Assembly (NCBI RefSeq): GCF_002865645.1
Contig: NW_020194667.1
Coordinates: 1,697,762-1,761,761, forward strand
Direction of reading: 5' to 3'
Source of the DNA: Hyaloscypha bicolor E
Lineage: Eukaryota > Ascomycota > Leotiomycetes > Helotiales > Hyaloscyphaceae
Length of the DNA: 64,000 nt
The stretch's first letter is position 1; each line of letters opens with the position of its first letter. The notes below the pieces were generated by a model. That model saw nothing but the letters and a program-made list of their open reading frames with translations. It searched no databases and was not told the origin of the DNA. Positions 46,331-59,200 of this stretch are shown here, one piece after another. The translations under genes and the position numbers were made by a program.

Positions 46331-48040
46331 TCACCATCCTCCGCCTCGGCCGCGATAGTTTCCCCTTCCGCGAGGTCCGTTCCAGTTACCGTTGTAGCCT
46401 CTTCCGTTTCCTTGCTGCCAGCCTCCTGGTCCGGATGCGGGTGGGTAGTTGCCTTGCTGCTGCTGGTAGTTCATCGGTGGTGGATTCCCAGGAGGAGGGG
46501 GCGGTGGAGGCCAATTACCATACTGTTGTTGATTTTGTCCGTTGAAGTTTTGTAGGGGCGGAGGAGGGGGAGGAGGCCATGCTCCGAATTGTGGATTTTG
46601 ACTGTTGAATTGGGGCGGGGGCGGCGGTGGGAAGTTTGGATTGAAGGGTTGTTGAAACGGCGGAGGGGGGATGGAAGGCATATGGGGCCTTGGTGGTAAG
46701 CCCTGAGGAGGCCGAGTGTCTTTTGGATAGCTTTCCGGCCGTATTGGACTTGACGATCGTCCGGGAGACCTCGAGTATGACCTCCTCGACCCGGACCCCG
46801 AATTCCCATTCTTCCGTCCATGATCTGGCGATGGAGAGCGTGAAGAACTGTAAGATCGTCGTCGTCGTGCAGACTTGTAGTCTTCTGGGCTCGATCCATC
46901 ATCCGAGTCGCTATATCGTCTCTTCCTCGTACCCGGAGTTGAACTCCTGCTTCGACTCCTTCCCCGACCTTCATCTTTCCCAGGAACGTCCAGTCCCTTC
47001 TTCCGCCTTTTCATCTTCTCACAGAATGATCGGGACCAGCCATAGTACCCTTCGCCATCGATGACTTCCCCGGTAATCTCATCAAGTACGATAGGCTGAC
47101 CGAGCTCATCAATATCCATCGATGCTTTCTCCTCTTGATCTGTTTGACCTCCAAATATGGTCTGCACATCTTCCAGAAGAGCTTTCACAGCCACTACCAA
47201 ATTCTCGTCGGCCGGACCTGCCACAAACTGCAAAGGCTTTATCATATCCGGGTTGATAGGTCTTGTTGAGTTGGGCACGATATGTGGCATCAGGTTTCCT
47301 GCAGGTAAATCGAACCATGGCGTGGATGGATCTCCATGCACAGCTGGCATAACATATGGCGCAGATCTGGTAGTCTTCGTCGTAAGCCCTTGATCCCTTT
47401 CTGCTGCTGTAGAACTTCCGTCCGCATGCTCCCCCGCCTCTGCGGCATTCTTCACAGCTTCACGAAGTTTGTCGATGTAGTCTTTGGAATAGTATCCCTG
47501 CTGGTCCCATATGTCTAGCAGGTCCAGGACTTTCCGCTGATGCTTCGGACATGCCTTGAATGATGCAGCGCTTCCAAATAAGCCCACCAATATTGGCTGT
47601 ACCTTCCCGCAGATTGATGCATCGTTGATTCGGTATTTGGAATGGTAGAGGATATCGTTGACCAGGTAAAGAATGTGCATGCGCTTTCTCCTCACTGATG
47701 GCTCGCGCTTCGAGGTCGTTTGGCCATCAGATCCCACGAAAGAAGTCGTCAAAGCCGTCAAGTATTTCCCCAATGCTGTGAACCTCGCTGTAGACTGAGC
47801 AATGTTCTCCAATATCCATTGCTTGCATTTCTATCCTCAGGGACCACTTAGCCATCGCGTTGACAGAATCATTAGAATGTTTGATCAAACCTGGACGTTT
47901 CTCGGGGTGCATTGTACGACGGTTTCGTTCAGCAGGGAATGGAAGTTGGAAATGTCGTTGCGCGCAAGGGAGGTAGGATCAGGCCGTAGGAGACCGGCAG
48001 AGAAAGAGGCCTTTGCGATGGCGAGTTGATGGGACGCCAT
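46331..48040 (-). CDS. CID-domain RNA-processing protein with RS, Pro-rich and RGG regions
   Basis: Exon 1 (48040-47891) and exon 2 (47830-46331), separated by a 60-nt intron, encode 549 residues. Residues 1 to about 150 form a CTD-interacting domain (CID): FHSLLNETVVQC, CKQWILENIAQS, RMHILYLVNDILYHSK and VLDLLDIWDQQGYY. This domain binds the phosphorylated tail of RNA polymerase II. A linker with YGWSRSFCEKMKRRKKGLDVPG leads to an Arg/Ser-rich segment (GRSRSRSSTPG, RRRRSYSSSRSPSPD). Long poly-Pro/Gln/Asn stretches and a C-terminal RGG-type end (GPRGRGNYRGRGGGW) follow. The order resembles CHERP/SR-related splicing factors. It is likely nuclear, linking transcription and RNA processing; the exact orthologue is not certain. 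Confidence 0.88.
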
Positions 48041-48535
48041 TTTGATTCGGCGTGTCAAATGTCCTTCTGTGGAAGGAAATCACGCGCTTCATTCATGAGA
48101 GGCGTTGGAGGCTTATGTTGTGTTGCAACTTGAGGAGAGGACATGGGACTTTGCGACACGCCTCCATGGAGCTCTGAAATTTTCAGCCTTGCGGCAGAGC
48201 TCATTCTGAGCCCGGAAAACACGCCATTAATTTTCTGGATACACGCTTCACAGCCCAAATTAATAATAAGACGCCGACGGCCGTAAATCATTGATGGCAT
48301 TCGGAAATAAAGCAGTTCTAAGTTTGCGATGGACCGTATGAGTACAATACTCGTCTCAAGGGCTGCGCTTCTTCACCCGCAGCCCGACTCCAAGAGCCTC
48401 CATCTGTTCATCATGCCACCTTGAACGCCAAAAGAGGAGATGAATCTGCTTTGTACATATATAACGTCCATTGCCTCGCATACGGCCCCAATGCTATGCT
48501 TCACATTGTAAGCTTTTAGCCTCAGTATCACCCCC
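48041..48535. other. Intergenic region, no supported gene
   Basis: It holds the promoter of the CID-protein gene and the 3' side of the small gene to its right. Nothing else was recognised. Confidence 0.5.
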
Positions 48536-48926
48536 TCAGCTGAATCGGTCACCTTTTTTGGCTCGAAAAGGTTCACTCGTCTCGTACTTGCTCTTCTCGC
48601 GGACCCTCTGCTCCTCGGTCTGCGGTGCATGCCTCGTCGGTGCTGGATCTAACGCTGCTTCTTGACTTGGAGATCCTGTGCTATCCGATCGAGCAGGCCC
48701 TCCGTTCGTCTTGGAACTGTGCGGCGGGTGGGTTGCGCTATACTCGAGCGATTCCTGGATTCGTCTTCGTCTCTGCTCAGCTTCGAATCGGTTGGCGCGG
48801 TCCTCGTTGATTGACTTCTTCGCAAAATAGTATGCTGCACCTCCAGCTACTTGGATATCAGCTCCCAGTTCACACAGGCCTGGCCACATTGGAAACGTAC
48901 CAACACATAGCGAGCCCCATCCTACC
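48536..48926 (-). CDS. Small membrane-anchored protein, DUF4748-like (start unresolved)
   Basis: The main exon (48849-48536) joins in phase across a 51-nt intron (48900-48850) to an upstream piece (48926-48901). Together they encode VGWGSLCVVAGGAAYYFAKKSINEDR. This is one hydrophobic helix followed by a basic, charged tail with ESLEYS and a C-terminus KGDRFS. It fits the pattern of fungal DUF4748-type proteins, often predicted in mitochondria. An AG acceptor lies just above 48,926, so the start codon should be in an upstream exon that I could not place. A simple open frame beginning at 48,889 would read through the intron and is less likely. Coordinates are therefore 5'-partial. Confidence 0.55.
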
Positions 48927-49801
48927 CTGTAATCTTGTCAATATCAAGACTTTTCCCCGTCTGCCGGCCATTGATGTTCATACCAGAACGATTTGACCTT
49001 CCACTACGTCAGCAGGGGAGCTCGGAACAAGTGGATGGGCTCCTGACAGTATTCATTTCGGAAGAGGTGAAGATTCAAGCAGTAATGAACCAATCCGCAA
49101 TGATGATGCCGAATTGGATGAAGATGCAGTCGCAGAGGCTCGTTTCGATTGTTTTCTCCCAGTGGAAGAGACGTGGAAGGAGTTCTGGAAGAAGAAAAAA
49201 GGAAGAGTGGCCCGGTGAAGTGAAGTGGCCCGCAAGTGAGCTGATTTGATCCGATTTGATCTGATCTCTGGCGCGAATCCCCGAGAACGCCACCAAAATT
49301 GACAACCCGGCCGCGTGGGGACCGCGACCGAGACCGAGACCGTGGCCGTGACCGTGATCGCCTAGGATAGCCTCTGGATACGTGCCCAGCCCAGCAACGC
49401 CTACAAATCCGCAACACCTCTCTCGACGCCATGACAGCGACTCCACGTCCTGGTGAATTTGCATGATGTGTCTGCATACGAACAGAATTTGGCCTGCACC
49501 CCCTCCCAATTCCGGCGCGACTTCTGCCAAATCTCTAAAACGAATCGAAGGCCCTCCAATTCAGGATTTCCCCCTGCACGCCCTTCCCCACATTCGAGAC
49601 GCCTCCCCTTCTTGATGAGCGATCCCGACAAACTTCGACAACGGAATATCTGGGAACCGCTAGAGGGAGCGGCCATTTCTATGAATTCATGGTCAAAACC
49701 CAGATGGGCCTGTAATCTATCAATTCATAAGCCCTGCCTGTGTCAACAACCTTCGAGATGGAGGAAACCCCGGAGGAGAGCCTAGATGGCTCCTCTATAG
49801 T
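48927..49801. other. Divergent intergenic region
   Basis: It lies between the small minus-strand gene and the 5-phosphatase (plus), and should hold both promoters and the missing first exon of the small gene. GACCGAGACCGAGACCGTGGCC-like GACCG repeats occur near 49,320-49,355. No separate gene was accepted. Confidence 0.45.
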
Positions 49802-52800
49802 ATGGTCTATCAAATCCAACCTCTGAGATTTGGTCCCGCTGACAAAGATGTCTCCCAGAAACCGGTATCCTCTCTGCGCTCACACTTCGAGCAGATGGCA
49901 ACCTCGAAACCTCCCACGCTAGGACTCAGGTCTCTCTCTCCCCAGCCCACGGGTGGCAGTGTTAGTGGCAGTAGCAGAGACCCCGCCAGGCCTGGCTCTG
50001 CGCGTTTAGAGGGTGTTGCGTTTGGGGAAGGTCCTCGAACTGGCAGATTAAGAGAGAATGAGGCAGCAGAGAATGGACTTCGACCGCCTCGAAGGGACCC
50101 CTCCAACTTGTCCCCATCCCCTACAAGGACCTTGCGGCTAAGACCCGTGTCTACGATTACTGCTCCTGCTCCTGCCCCTCCAGCGGTTACCGTTGAACCG
50201 CCTCAGTCACCTCCCAAGTCGAGGACGTTGAACCTGACACTGTCGAGCACCCCTTCTTACCTGTCAACGGATACGCCTTTATCGGCTGTTTCAGGAGGCT
50301 CTTCGCCAAGGAATTTCAGGATTCCCAGCAGACCCGGGACTCCTCTTCTGGAACCGAGAAAATCTCCCAAACTCTCAGCCTCCACACCTCCATCCCCACC
50401 CCCACCAAGAAGGTCAGGCGAACTCCGACGAGATGCCTCCTTTAAAGTCCCCCCTCCCGTCAACCGGGCAGAGAAGCCTAAGATTGCGAGCAAGCTTATG
50501 GCTCTGACATCCCGCACTGAAGCCACTACGCTCGAACCTGGTCCACCTCGTTCAACAGACAGATCTTCTCCATTCAGTACTCCTCCGAGCAGTGGAAGCA
50601 ATAGCTGCCCTGAGCATGAGCTTCCTGCACCCGCCATGCCGAGGCGACCTACGCCTGCCGCTGAGAATAATGTCATGACGGTGACAACATTTGAGCCACC
50701 TCCAGTGCACCATTCCCTGGTCAGCAGGAGGAGGAACCAGGAGACGAATGGCATTGGTCGGGCTATTGTATCCGAAGAAGAACAGAGACCTGCTCTACCA
50801 TCTAGACCCCCGACCATATCGGAAACGACAAAACCAACCCCTAGGGCTATTCAGGCCTCAATGATGCCGCCCCCACCGCGTCCCTCTATGGACAGATCTA
50901 GACCGGTTGTGGCTACCACAGAGAGCGTGGGACCCACATTTGCCCCTCCCCCTAAACGAGTCTTCTCAACGCCTATCAACCAACTACAGCCACCTGCAAG
51001 GTCCCATGGGAGGTCAATGACTGTTGATAGAACTTCTGATAGAACTCCAGCCGAATTTCGAGCTCCCATCACCTCGACCATGCCTCGCCTTGATGGAAGT
51101 TCACAATTTGATCCGCCGCCTACAACCACTGTTAGAGCCGCACAACCAACCATACAGCCCGTTGTGGGAGATTATCCAGATCCATCTCATTCGAACCGGC
51201 GTCCGCCACACTTCAAGCAAGGTGCACACGAAATATCTACCAAGTATGACACAAGAGTTCTTGATGTTTGTGGAGAGTTCGTTGTCACATCTGGCCATGT
51301 CACCAAAGTCTTTAGTGTCCTCACCGGTGATATAGTCATGAGTTTACCTCATATGGAGCCCACCAGAATCCTCTCGATCATCTTCAAGCCAGCTTCAAAT
51401 GTCGAGGACGAAGGCCTTCGATTGTGGATTGGCAGCAACACTGGCGAACTTGCAGAAATCGATGTCAACACTGCAGATGTTCTATCGACAAACAACAATG
51501 CGCATACACGTCGAGAGATCGTCAAGATGTACAGACACTTGAATGAAATCTGGACTCTTGATGATACGGGAGGCTTCACCTTGTGGGGACCCGATGAAAC
51601 AGGCAACCCGACACTGACAAAATCCACCAACGCAAACCGACTTTGGAAGACCCATACCTTCTCTATGATCGTTGGTGATGAATTATGGCATGCTGCAGGC
51701 AAAGATATACGGGTGTACCATCCAACGCTCGACGGTTCGGCTCGATTCAATGTAGTGGATGTCCCCATGTCTCAACCTAGTGCCGGTGATATTACCTCGG
51801 GAACCACTACTAGCTCTCAGCCTGATAGAGTGTACTTTGGTCATATGGATGGGAAGGTCACCATATACTCCCGGAAGGAGTATGCATGTGTCGGAGTGGT
51901 CAATGCGAGCATGTACAGAATCTCTTCCCTTATCGGTGTTGGTGGGAATATCTGGGCAGGATTCAGCACGGGCATGGTCTATGTCTACGACACAACTCAA
52001 ACACCGTGGGTTGTGAAGAAGGATTGGCATGCTCATAAAGATCCTGTGATTAAATTGCATGCCGATCCGAGTAGTTGTTGGAGCCTCGACCGAACGCAGG
52101 TCATCTCTCTTGGCCAAGATAACATGTTGCGAGTCTGGGATGGCTTGCTGCAGGACGATTGGATAGGTATGAGTGCGTTGTTTTCGAATGTTTGACATGC
52201 TAATGCTCCCATAGAAACCCAAATGCAATCTCAGGAAAAGGAATTCTGCGACCTCAGCAATATCAAGGCTCTTGTGATGACTTGGAACGCTGGTGCAACG
52301 ACGCCATGGCATCTCCAGCAGAAAGATCAAGATAACACCTTTTTCCCTAACCTCCTTCAAGCTAGCAACTCACCCGATATACTTGTTTTTGGATTTCAAG
52401 AGCTTGTTGATCTCGAAGATAAGAAGACGACAGCAAGTACGTTTTATTTTACTTTGTCGGGATGCAATGCTGACTCTTTGCCAGGAAGTTTTTTCAAATC
52501 CAAGAAAAAGGATCCTTCGGAGCAAGAGCACATGAGCCACCAATATCGTGACTGGAGAGATTTCCTGACACGATCCTTGGATGATTGGATGCCCAGCAAC
52601 GAGCTATACCATCTTCTACACACTGCAAGTTTAGTTGGACTCTTCACTTGCGTATTTGTTAAAGCGTCGTTACGAGATCGGATACGAAATATCAGTGCAG
52701 CTGAGGTGAAAAGAGGAATGAATGGTCTCCATGGCAACAAGGTTGGTGATTATACTTTGAACTTGGTTAAGGCAGCGCTAACCAGAACAGGGTGCTTTGG

Positions 52801-53588
52801 TAATCCGATTTGTTTTAGATGACACCTCCCTGTGCTTCATTAATTGCCATCTTGCTGCAGGCCAAAATCACACAAAGGATCGAAACACAGACATATCCAC
52901 GATTCTGGAGAGCTCGATATTGCCTGCAGAAAGAGATCATAGTGTCCGACAAGACAGCTATATTGGGGGTGGTGATGGAACCATGATCCTTGATCATGAG
53001 ATATGTATCTTGAACGGAGACTTGAATTATCGCATCGACGCCATGGGGAGAGACACGGTCGTCACTGCCATCAAGAACAAGAACTTCGGCAAGCTACTTG
53101 AAAGAGATCAATTGCTCGTATCCAAAAGGAGAAATCCGTGGTTCAAGCTACGAGCCTTCCACGAGTTACCAATCACCTTTGCGCCTACCTACAAGTATGA
53201 TGTGGGGACGGATAATTATGATAGCAGCGAGAAGAAGCGGGCGCCTGCATGGTGTGATCGATTAATGTATCGGGGTCGGGACCGTATCAAGCAGTTGGAT
53301 TACCAACGGCACGAAGTTCGAGTCTCGGATCACAGGCCAGTGACCGGGTCTTTTCAGATCGTTATCAAGACTATTTCGCCGAAAAGACGTGCGATGAAAT
53401 GGGACGAATGTCAAAGACGTCTCGCAGAGAGGAAGGAGAAGTTTTCACATGAAGCAAAGTAAGTTCAGCCGTAGTTGTGGGATAAACTCGTGATGCTGAT
53501 ATTAGGTAGACTCGAATACCTCACCCGTGTTGTTGGGTATAATGTTGGAGATAGCAAAACATTGATCCTTCAAAAGGAGGGTCGATAA
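49802..53588 (+). CDS. Inositol-polyphosphate 5-phosphatase with WD40-like repeats
   Basis: Five exons (49802-52166, 52215-52436, 52485-52741, 52791-53458, 53510-53588) total exactly 1,197 codons. The first 470 residues or so are Pro/Ser-rich and likely disordered. Residues about 480-790 contain WD40-like units (RVLDVCGEFVVTSGHVTKVFSV; RLWIGSNTGELAEIDV; EIWTLDDTGGFTLWG; DNMLRVWDG). The C-terminal IPPc catalytic domain has TWNAG, FGFQELVDL, HGNKGAL, FINCHLAAGQ, the catalytic NGDLNYRID, PAWCDRLMY and SDHRPV. All active-site motifs are intact. It should remove the 5-phosphate from phosphoinositides, affecting membrane trafficking and actin. The WD40-plus-IPPc order is shared by plant and fungal 5-phosphatases. 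The N-terminal start is the first ATG of the open frame; no upstream exon was evident. Confidence 0.93.
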
Positions 53589-54005
53589 TAGAATGATTGA
53601 GCAATGGATCGAGAATATATCTTGGTCTCGAACAGGACCCAGAACCATTAACAGGACGTGGTGTCAAAGAGAACCAAGACAGTCTTGTTGTGGTCTCACA
53701 TGACTGTTGATCTGAGCACTTGGCGCTTTTAAGTGTTAATGTCACCCCCACGATCGCGCGAGGGCGCGAACGAACTGTCAACGCTCATTTGCTCCCGCAC
53801 CAACCACCGATACGGCGTAGTTGGGGAAGCTTGCGTAGGAACAGCCACACACCCTGGGGAAGGTGGTAACGAGTTTATTTAGTGGCATGCGTCGGAACCC
53901 TTTGCTGCACGAAATAGACACAAAGATTTAGAACCCTTCTGCAAACATCATACGTTTTTATAATTGAAGTCCAGTAATATCTTACAACCCCCTGTACAAA
54001 ATTTA
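53589..54005. other. Convergent intergenic spacer
   Basis: The 3' ends of the 5-phosphatase and the GFA-domain gene face each other here. No gene was seen. Confidence 0.5.
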
Positions 54006-54847
54006 TTACCCCTTCTTCGAGCTCTTACTTTTCTTCTCATCCTTCTCTGCATTCTCCCCATTCTCCTCTTCAATCTCCCTCTTCCGCTTCTTCACATCCT
54101 CCGCTTGACTATCCCCAATCAAGTCACTCTTCCCCGACATCCCACTCCACTTCGGCAATCCATCCGGAATATCCACAACCCTCTGCTCATAAAACATGTG
54201 GCACCTGTAGCACATCAACCTCCCTTCCCCTCTTTGTGGAAAAGAATCATCAAACTCACGAAGGCGCAAACTTCTTCCTCTCCGCTTCACTCTTCCACTT
54301 AATCATCCCCGGGAAGAGCAAGATCATGTTCCTCCCCTCGTCCATAATCGGCGTTCTGCAATACACACAAGATACCTTGCAAGGAAGCTTATGTCTCGTT
54401 GTTTTCTCGCCGCTTTCGTACCAGCCTAATTCGTGATGACCGTGCGTGAAGTTGATGTCTTCTTTCTTGAAGATAGCTGCCCATTGGAACGGTGCGCCTG
54501 CATTATATTGTCAATCACCACTTCCTCGCCTTCACCCTCATAACCTTGTAGCCTCAAGAAACAGCCATCGTATGTCGGCGGAGATATATGAAGGAATGTA
54601 ACGAACCGTGCAACACCTGACAAGTTGTACAATGGCAATACTTCGCATCAAGCGGCTTCTCTCTACTGAGCTGGTACTTCACCCTCCCGCAGTGACAACT
54701 CGCTTCATATAGTGCGTTGAAACCGTCTTCGTTTGTGTGCACTTTGTACGGAGCTCGGAATTTCCACTCGTTGTGCGAGCCGTCTACGTCTTCGGATTTA
54801 TGGCCGGAAGATTTGGCTTGGGACTTTTCTGTGGCTGAGGGGGACAT
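54006..54847 (-). CDS. GFA/CENP-V family zinc protein
   Basis: Exons 54847-54607, 54497-54260 and 54204-54006 splice in frame to 225 residues. The second intron (55 nt) is inferred because it restores the family's FAPSCHMFYEQRVVDIPDG; reading through would hit stops. Zinc-ligand pairs are visible: SCHCGRVKY, YCHCTTCQ and CVYCRTPI. Together with KWSGMSGKS they match the GFA (CENP-V/glutathione-dependent formaldehyde-activating) fold of paired-Cys beta proteins. The family includes glutathione-adduct enzymes and structural members, and the substrate here is unknown. The C-terminus is a Lys/Glu-rich tail (KKRKREIEEENGENAEKDEKK) that could serve as a nuclear signal. The N-terminus lacks a signal peptide. 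Confidence 0.88.
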
Positions 54848-55940
54848 TGTGGAAGCTGTTTCGTGAAACTGTTGAAGGTGTTGTGTGAAATGGAATGATT
54901 TGAGGAGGTGACGTGAGGAGGGTGTTGGATGGGAAGGTAGACGAGCGGGGTGATAGGTCTCACGAAATGCACGTCATGACGTCAAACCTTTCGAAGGGGT
55001 TTTGACAGCCGATCGAAGCTGCGTTCATCGCACTTCGAAAACAACTATTTCTCAGGATCGTGACGATGGAGCGCTAAGCACCTGAATCGGTGAGGCGAAT
55101 ACCTCTTTCTAACGACAAACCTTAAATTCTAGTCGGTTACGGGGAGGGGAGGGAAAAGGGGCTTCTTTCGGCTCGGCTGGCGCTAAGCGAGGAATTAAAA
55201 GGGGCATGGGACAGCAGGGCTAGGGTCTGCAGGCCTGCAGCCAATGCATGTCGATGTACATCTAGAGAAGGAAGGTCTCTAGTAAATTCTGTCTTCAAAC
55301 ATCGAGTTGCATTATGAGATTGGAATTTAGAATGAACATTATTTCAATTGGGATTATCAGACATCTAGAATTTTGCGGTCAATATCAGACGAAACGAGTG
55401 CCGACGTGCCAACCACTCATCCGAGCCGCCGAGAAAGGAGAAAAGAAGGCATATCCATGTTTAATAGAGAAATATAAACCAAACCAGATCACAAAGTCCA
55501 GAGCTTATAGACCCAAATGCCAGCCATCATCATCCACTTGAAGCATCACTTCCCTTTCGTTCCGCGACCACAAAAGTTCTTCCCCGCCCCACAGTTATCT
55601 TCCTGGCCATATTGATCATTGCGTTGAAAGTTGTTGATTAAATCCCATCCAGATCAGTAGCTACCTCATTGGTTCGCAACGGCCACTCCAGCTTGAACCC
55701 TCGCGCTCGCCCAGCAGATACTTGCTTGTCCTGCCAGATTGCAGAAACAGTAGACGCCGCAGTTAGAGATGGAGTCGAAGTCTCTGCTATGCCCTACCTC
55801 GGTGCCACCTCCGCATCGACTTTAATAAGCTTCCAATTTCACTGAAATATAAACGTCATCTCAATGGAAACAGACATCATTTTCACGTCATTTATTCATT
55901 CCGAAAATAAACGCTGCCAGGGGGTAGCGTTTTTTTCTGC
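54848..55940. other. Intergenic region before the minisatellites
   Basis: It holds the promoter of the GFA gene on its left. Frames near 55,314-55,541 and 55,864-56,292 lack motifs; the latter is an artefact of tandem repeats. Confidence 0.45.
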
Positions 55941-55945
55941 CGGTG

Positions 55946-55973
55946 CACGTGACCAGCACGTGACCAGCACGTG
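55946..55973. repeat. Three CACGTG boxes in an 11-bp tandem repeat
   Basis: Units at 55,946, 55,957 and 55,968 are CACGTGACCAG, CACGTGACCAG and CACGTGCC. Each contains the palindromic E-box recognised by bHLH factors. The spacing is close to one helical turn. Confidence 0.85.
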
Positions 55974-55983
55974 CCACAGGCGA

Positions 55984-56210
55984 ATAGCTATATTTCTCAC
56001 TGGCATAACCCATTTGGGAATGGTTATATTCCCTATTAGGAGGTACCACACGCAAATAGCCATATTTCCCACTGGTATAGCTTATTTGAAGAATGGCCAT
56101 ATTTCTCACTGGCATATCCCATTTGGGAATGGCCATATATTCCCTACTGGCATAGCCCATTTGGAGAATGGCTATATATTCCTCACTAGAAGGTGCCACA
56201 CTATTACGGG
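55984..56210. repeat. Degenerate ~38-bp minisatellite
   Basis: About five imperfect copies of a unit of the form CATATTTCTCACTGGCATAG plus CCATTTGGGAATGGC. GGTACCACA or GGTGCCACA elements recur at 56,041 and 56,194. Copies vary by several bases and indels. They sit directly at the edge of the right AT-rich block. Confidence 0.75.
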
Positions 56211-56299
56211 AAAGACCTCCCTAATTCTTACGGATAGCGAAAGCCAAGAGAGGGGCAAAAAGATAATCTATTCTTTTATGAGAAGTAGCTAGCTAAGTA

Positions 56300-59200
56300 G
56301 CCCTTCTCTTATATTGGCTACTAATGTAATAATACCCCTTCCCGAATATACTAATGTTCTTATTAGCAAAAGAAAAAGAAATAAGGAAAACTTATTAAGA
56401 AATATATGCCCTATTAGTAATAACTGAAAAAAAAAGAAAAACGAAAGAAAGTAAAACTATAATAATAACAAAATGCCTACTTATAATTACTATAACCTTA
56501 GAGTTCTTTCTTATTAGTACTTCTGTTCTTATTACTTTTTTTCTTTACTAATAGAGAACTGGGTTTCCGAATTACAGCTTCAGGAATAAGTAGTTTTAGT
56601 ATTAGCTTATAGTTCTTGAAATAATAAGAAGAAATATTATTATTACTAGGTTTATTAATATTAGTATTATTATTAGCGGGCTTATTAATAAGCTCTTTAG
56701 TAGTTCTAACTTAAAGATTAATATTTCAGGTATTAAATATAGTAAAAAATTGCTTATTACTAAAGAATACTAATTATAGTACCGGAAGAGAATCCAAAGT
56801 AATAATAGAATTATTAATAGCTATTACTTTCTTTTTAAATACCTCCTTAAAAGCTTTTATATCTGGTTTACTAGCTACTAGTAAGGAGTTTCCTATTATA
56901 ACTAATCTTTTTCTGGAAAAATAAATATTATTAACTAGAGAGATTATAAAGTTTCTCTCTTTTATTAGGAAATTGCAAATATTCTCTAAAAACTGGATTT
57001 ATTTCTCTAATATAGTAACCTATATAATTAAGTTTCTAATTATTTAGAATATTACTTTATTTTTTTAAACTAGTAATAAGAAAGGCTTTATATTCTTATT
57101 TAATAATATAATTAAGGATATATTATATTTCGAGATTAATAGAAATATAGTACCAGACTCGGTTTTAAATACTAGAGATATATTATTATTCTTGCCTTTA
57201 ATAGCTAGAAATATATTATTATACTTGCTTTTAATAGCTAGAAAAGTATAATTATATTTATTTCTAATAACTAAAATATATTCTTGTTTTTCGAACTATT
57301 TTCTAAAGAACTTATTAATATATTCTTATTATTTTTATTAATTTTATTAATTTTCTTTACTAGCTTATAGTATTATTTCTAGCTATTATTAATATTCTTG
57401 GTATTTAGAATAATTTTTAACTATAAATAATAGTCTTTTATAAGTTATATCTCTATTATCTTCTATTTCTAATCATTTTTTAGGCCGAGTAATAATAAAG
57501 TATTATTAAATAAATATATATTTTATTAGCTATAAGTATTACTAATTTAATATTTATATAATATATTCTGGATATATTTATTTCTTTATTATTAGTAAAA
57601 TTTATAGGCCAAAATTATAATACTAATTACCAGTAATAATCTTTAGTTATATAATACTAATTTAAGTAATAATTTAATTAAATAAGAAATAATATCTTGA
57701 AATCTTATTAATTATAATTAATAATTAAAAGAAATTAAAACCTATCTTTATTATTTATTATTATAAATTAGAATTATTATTAAAATATATACTTTTATTA
57801 TTAGCTTATAATAATTATAGTTTTAGTATTCTCAAATTTCTTATTATATTTCTGGTTTATAAATTACTATTATATACTATTAATAATATATATATATATG
57901 AATATATTATAAATATAAATATATTACAAATATAAATATATTATAAATATAAATATATTACAAATATAAATATATTATAAATATAAATATATTATAAATA
58001 AAATTACTAGAAAATAAATGAGAAAACTTATATAAATTAATATTAATAAATAGTAATAAAAATAAATAATAAGGCTTTTAATTTTATAAATTATATTAAT
58101 TTATTTTTATTTAATAAAAAAACTTAAGTATTATTTCTATTAAATTTTCTACTAGTTCTTAATTCTATTTATTATAATTCTTTTATTTTATTAAATATTA
58201 CTTCTTTTTTTCTAGTATTTTATATTAAGAATCTTATTAACTTTATAATAATTATTTTCCCTAAAGTATATTAGCTAATATATTAGCTTATAATTATATT
58301 TATTAGTATCTAATATTTTGAATTCTAAATAAATTACTAAATATATATAACTTAAATTTACTAGTAATTCTAGTTTATAGGCTAGCTTTCTAAAAAATTT
58401 TAGTATTAAAAAGAATTTCTATTTAATTAAAGAGAAAATATTTGCTTTTGAGATTTAGTATCCGGATTTTCTAATTCTATATATTGTTTTTAAATAGATC
58501 TTATTACTAACTAGTATATTTATTAGCTAGTAATAAGTATTAAAATTTAGTTTTATTTTAGCCTGGGCTATTTTAATTATATTAGAAACTTTCTGGCAAA
58601 TCTTTATTTAATACTAGATAAATTTTTCTGCTTCTAATATCTTAAAATAAAAAGAAAAAACTAATCTTATTAGTATTTTATAAAGAAGTTCTATAGGATT
58701 CTTGCTATTAATAAAATATAATAAATAATTAAAGGCAAATTTTGCTTTTAGTAACTAGTCTTTCTAGTTTATATTCTTATTAGTATTTAATAATAAATAT
58801 TAAATAATAATTTCTATTTACTAATTAGATTTCGCAAATTACTTATTTACTAATAAATAATATATAGCTATTATAGCTAGCTATATTTTTAATAAATAGA
58901 AAAGTTCTTATTAGAAACTGCCTATAAATTTCTTGTTTTTATTAGAGATTATTATTACTAGTACTTTCTAGAAATAATATATTTATATAAAATATACTTA
59001 TATTTATTTTTCTATTATTTATATTAACTTTCCGAATATTAAATAAATAAATTTTATAAACTTGTTTATTATAATAAGAAATATATTAAAACTACTTTTA
59101 AATACTAATAATTCTATAATAAAATTAATATAAATTATAGCTAGAAATATAAAAGATATTTATACTAGATTTAAGTTATTAAATAATTTATATTATATTA

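Noticed and set aside
55864..56292. 142-codon frame with repeated Phe-Pro-Thr-Gly-Ile-Ala units
   Set aside because: The repetition is explained by the DNA minisatellite; the frame begins and ends outside any gene signal.
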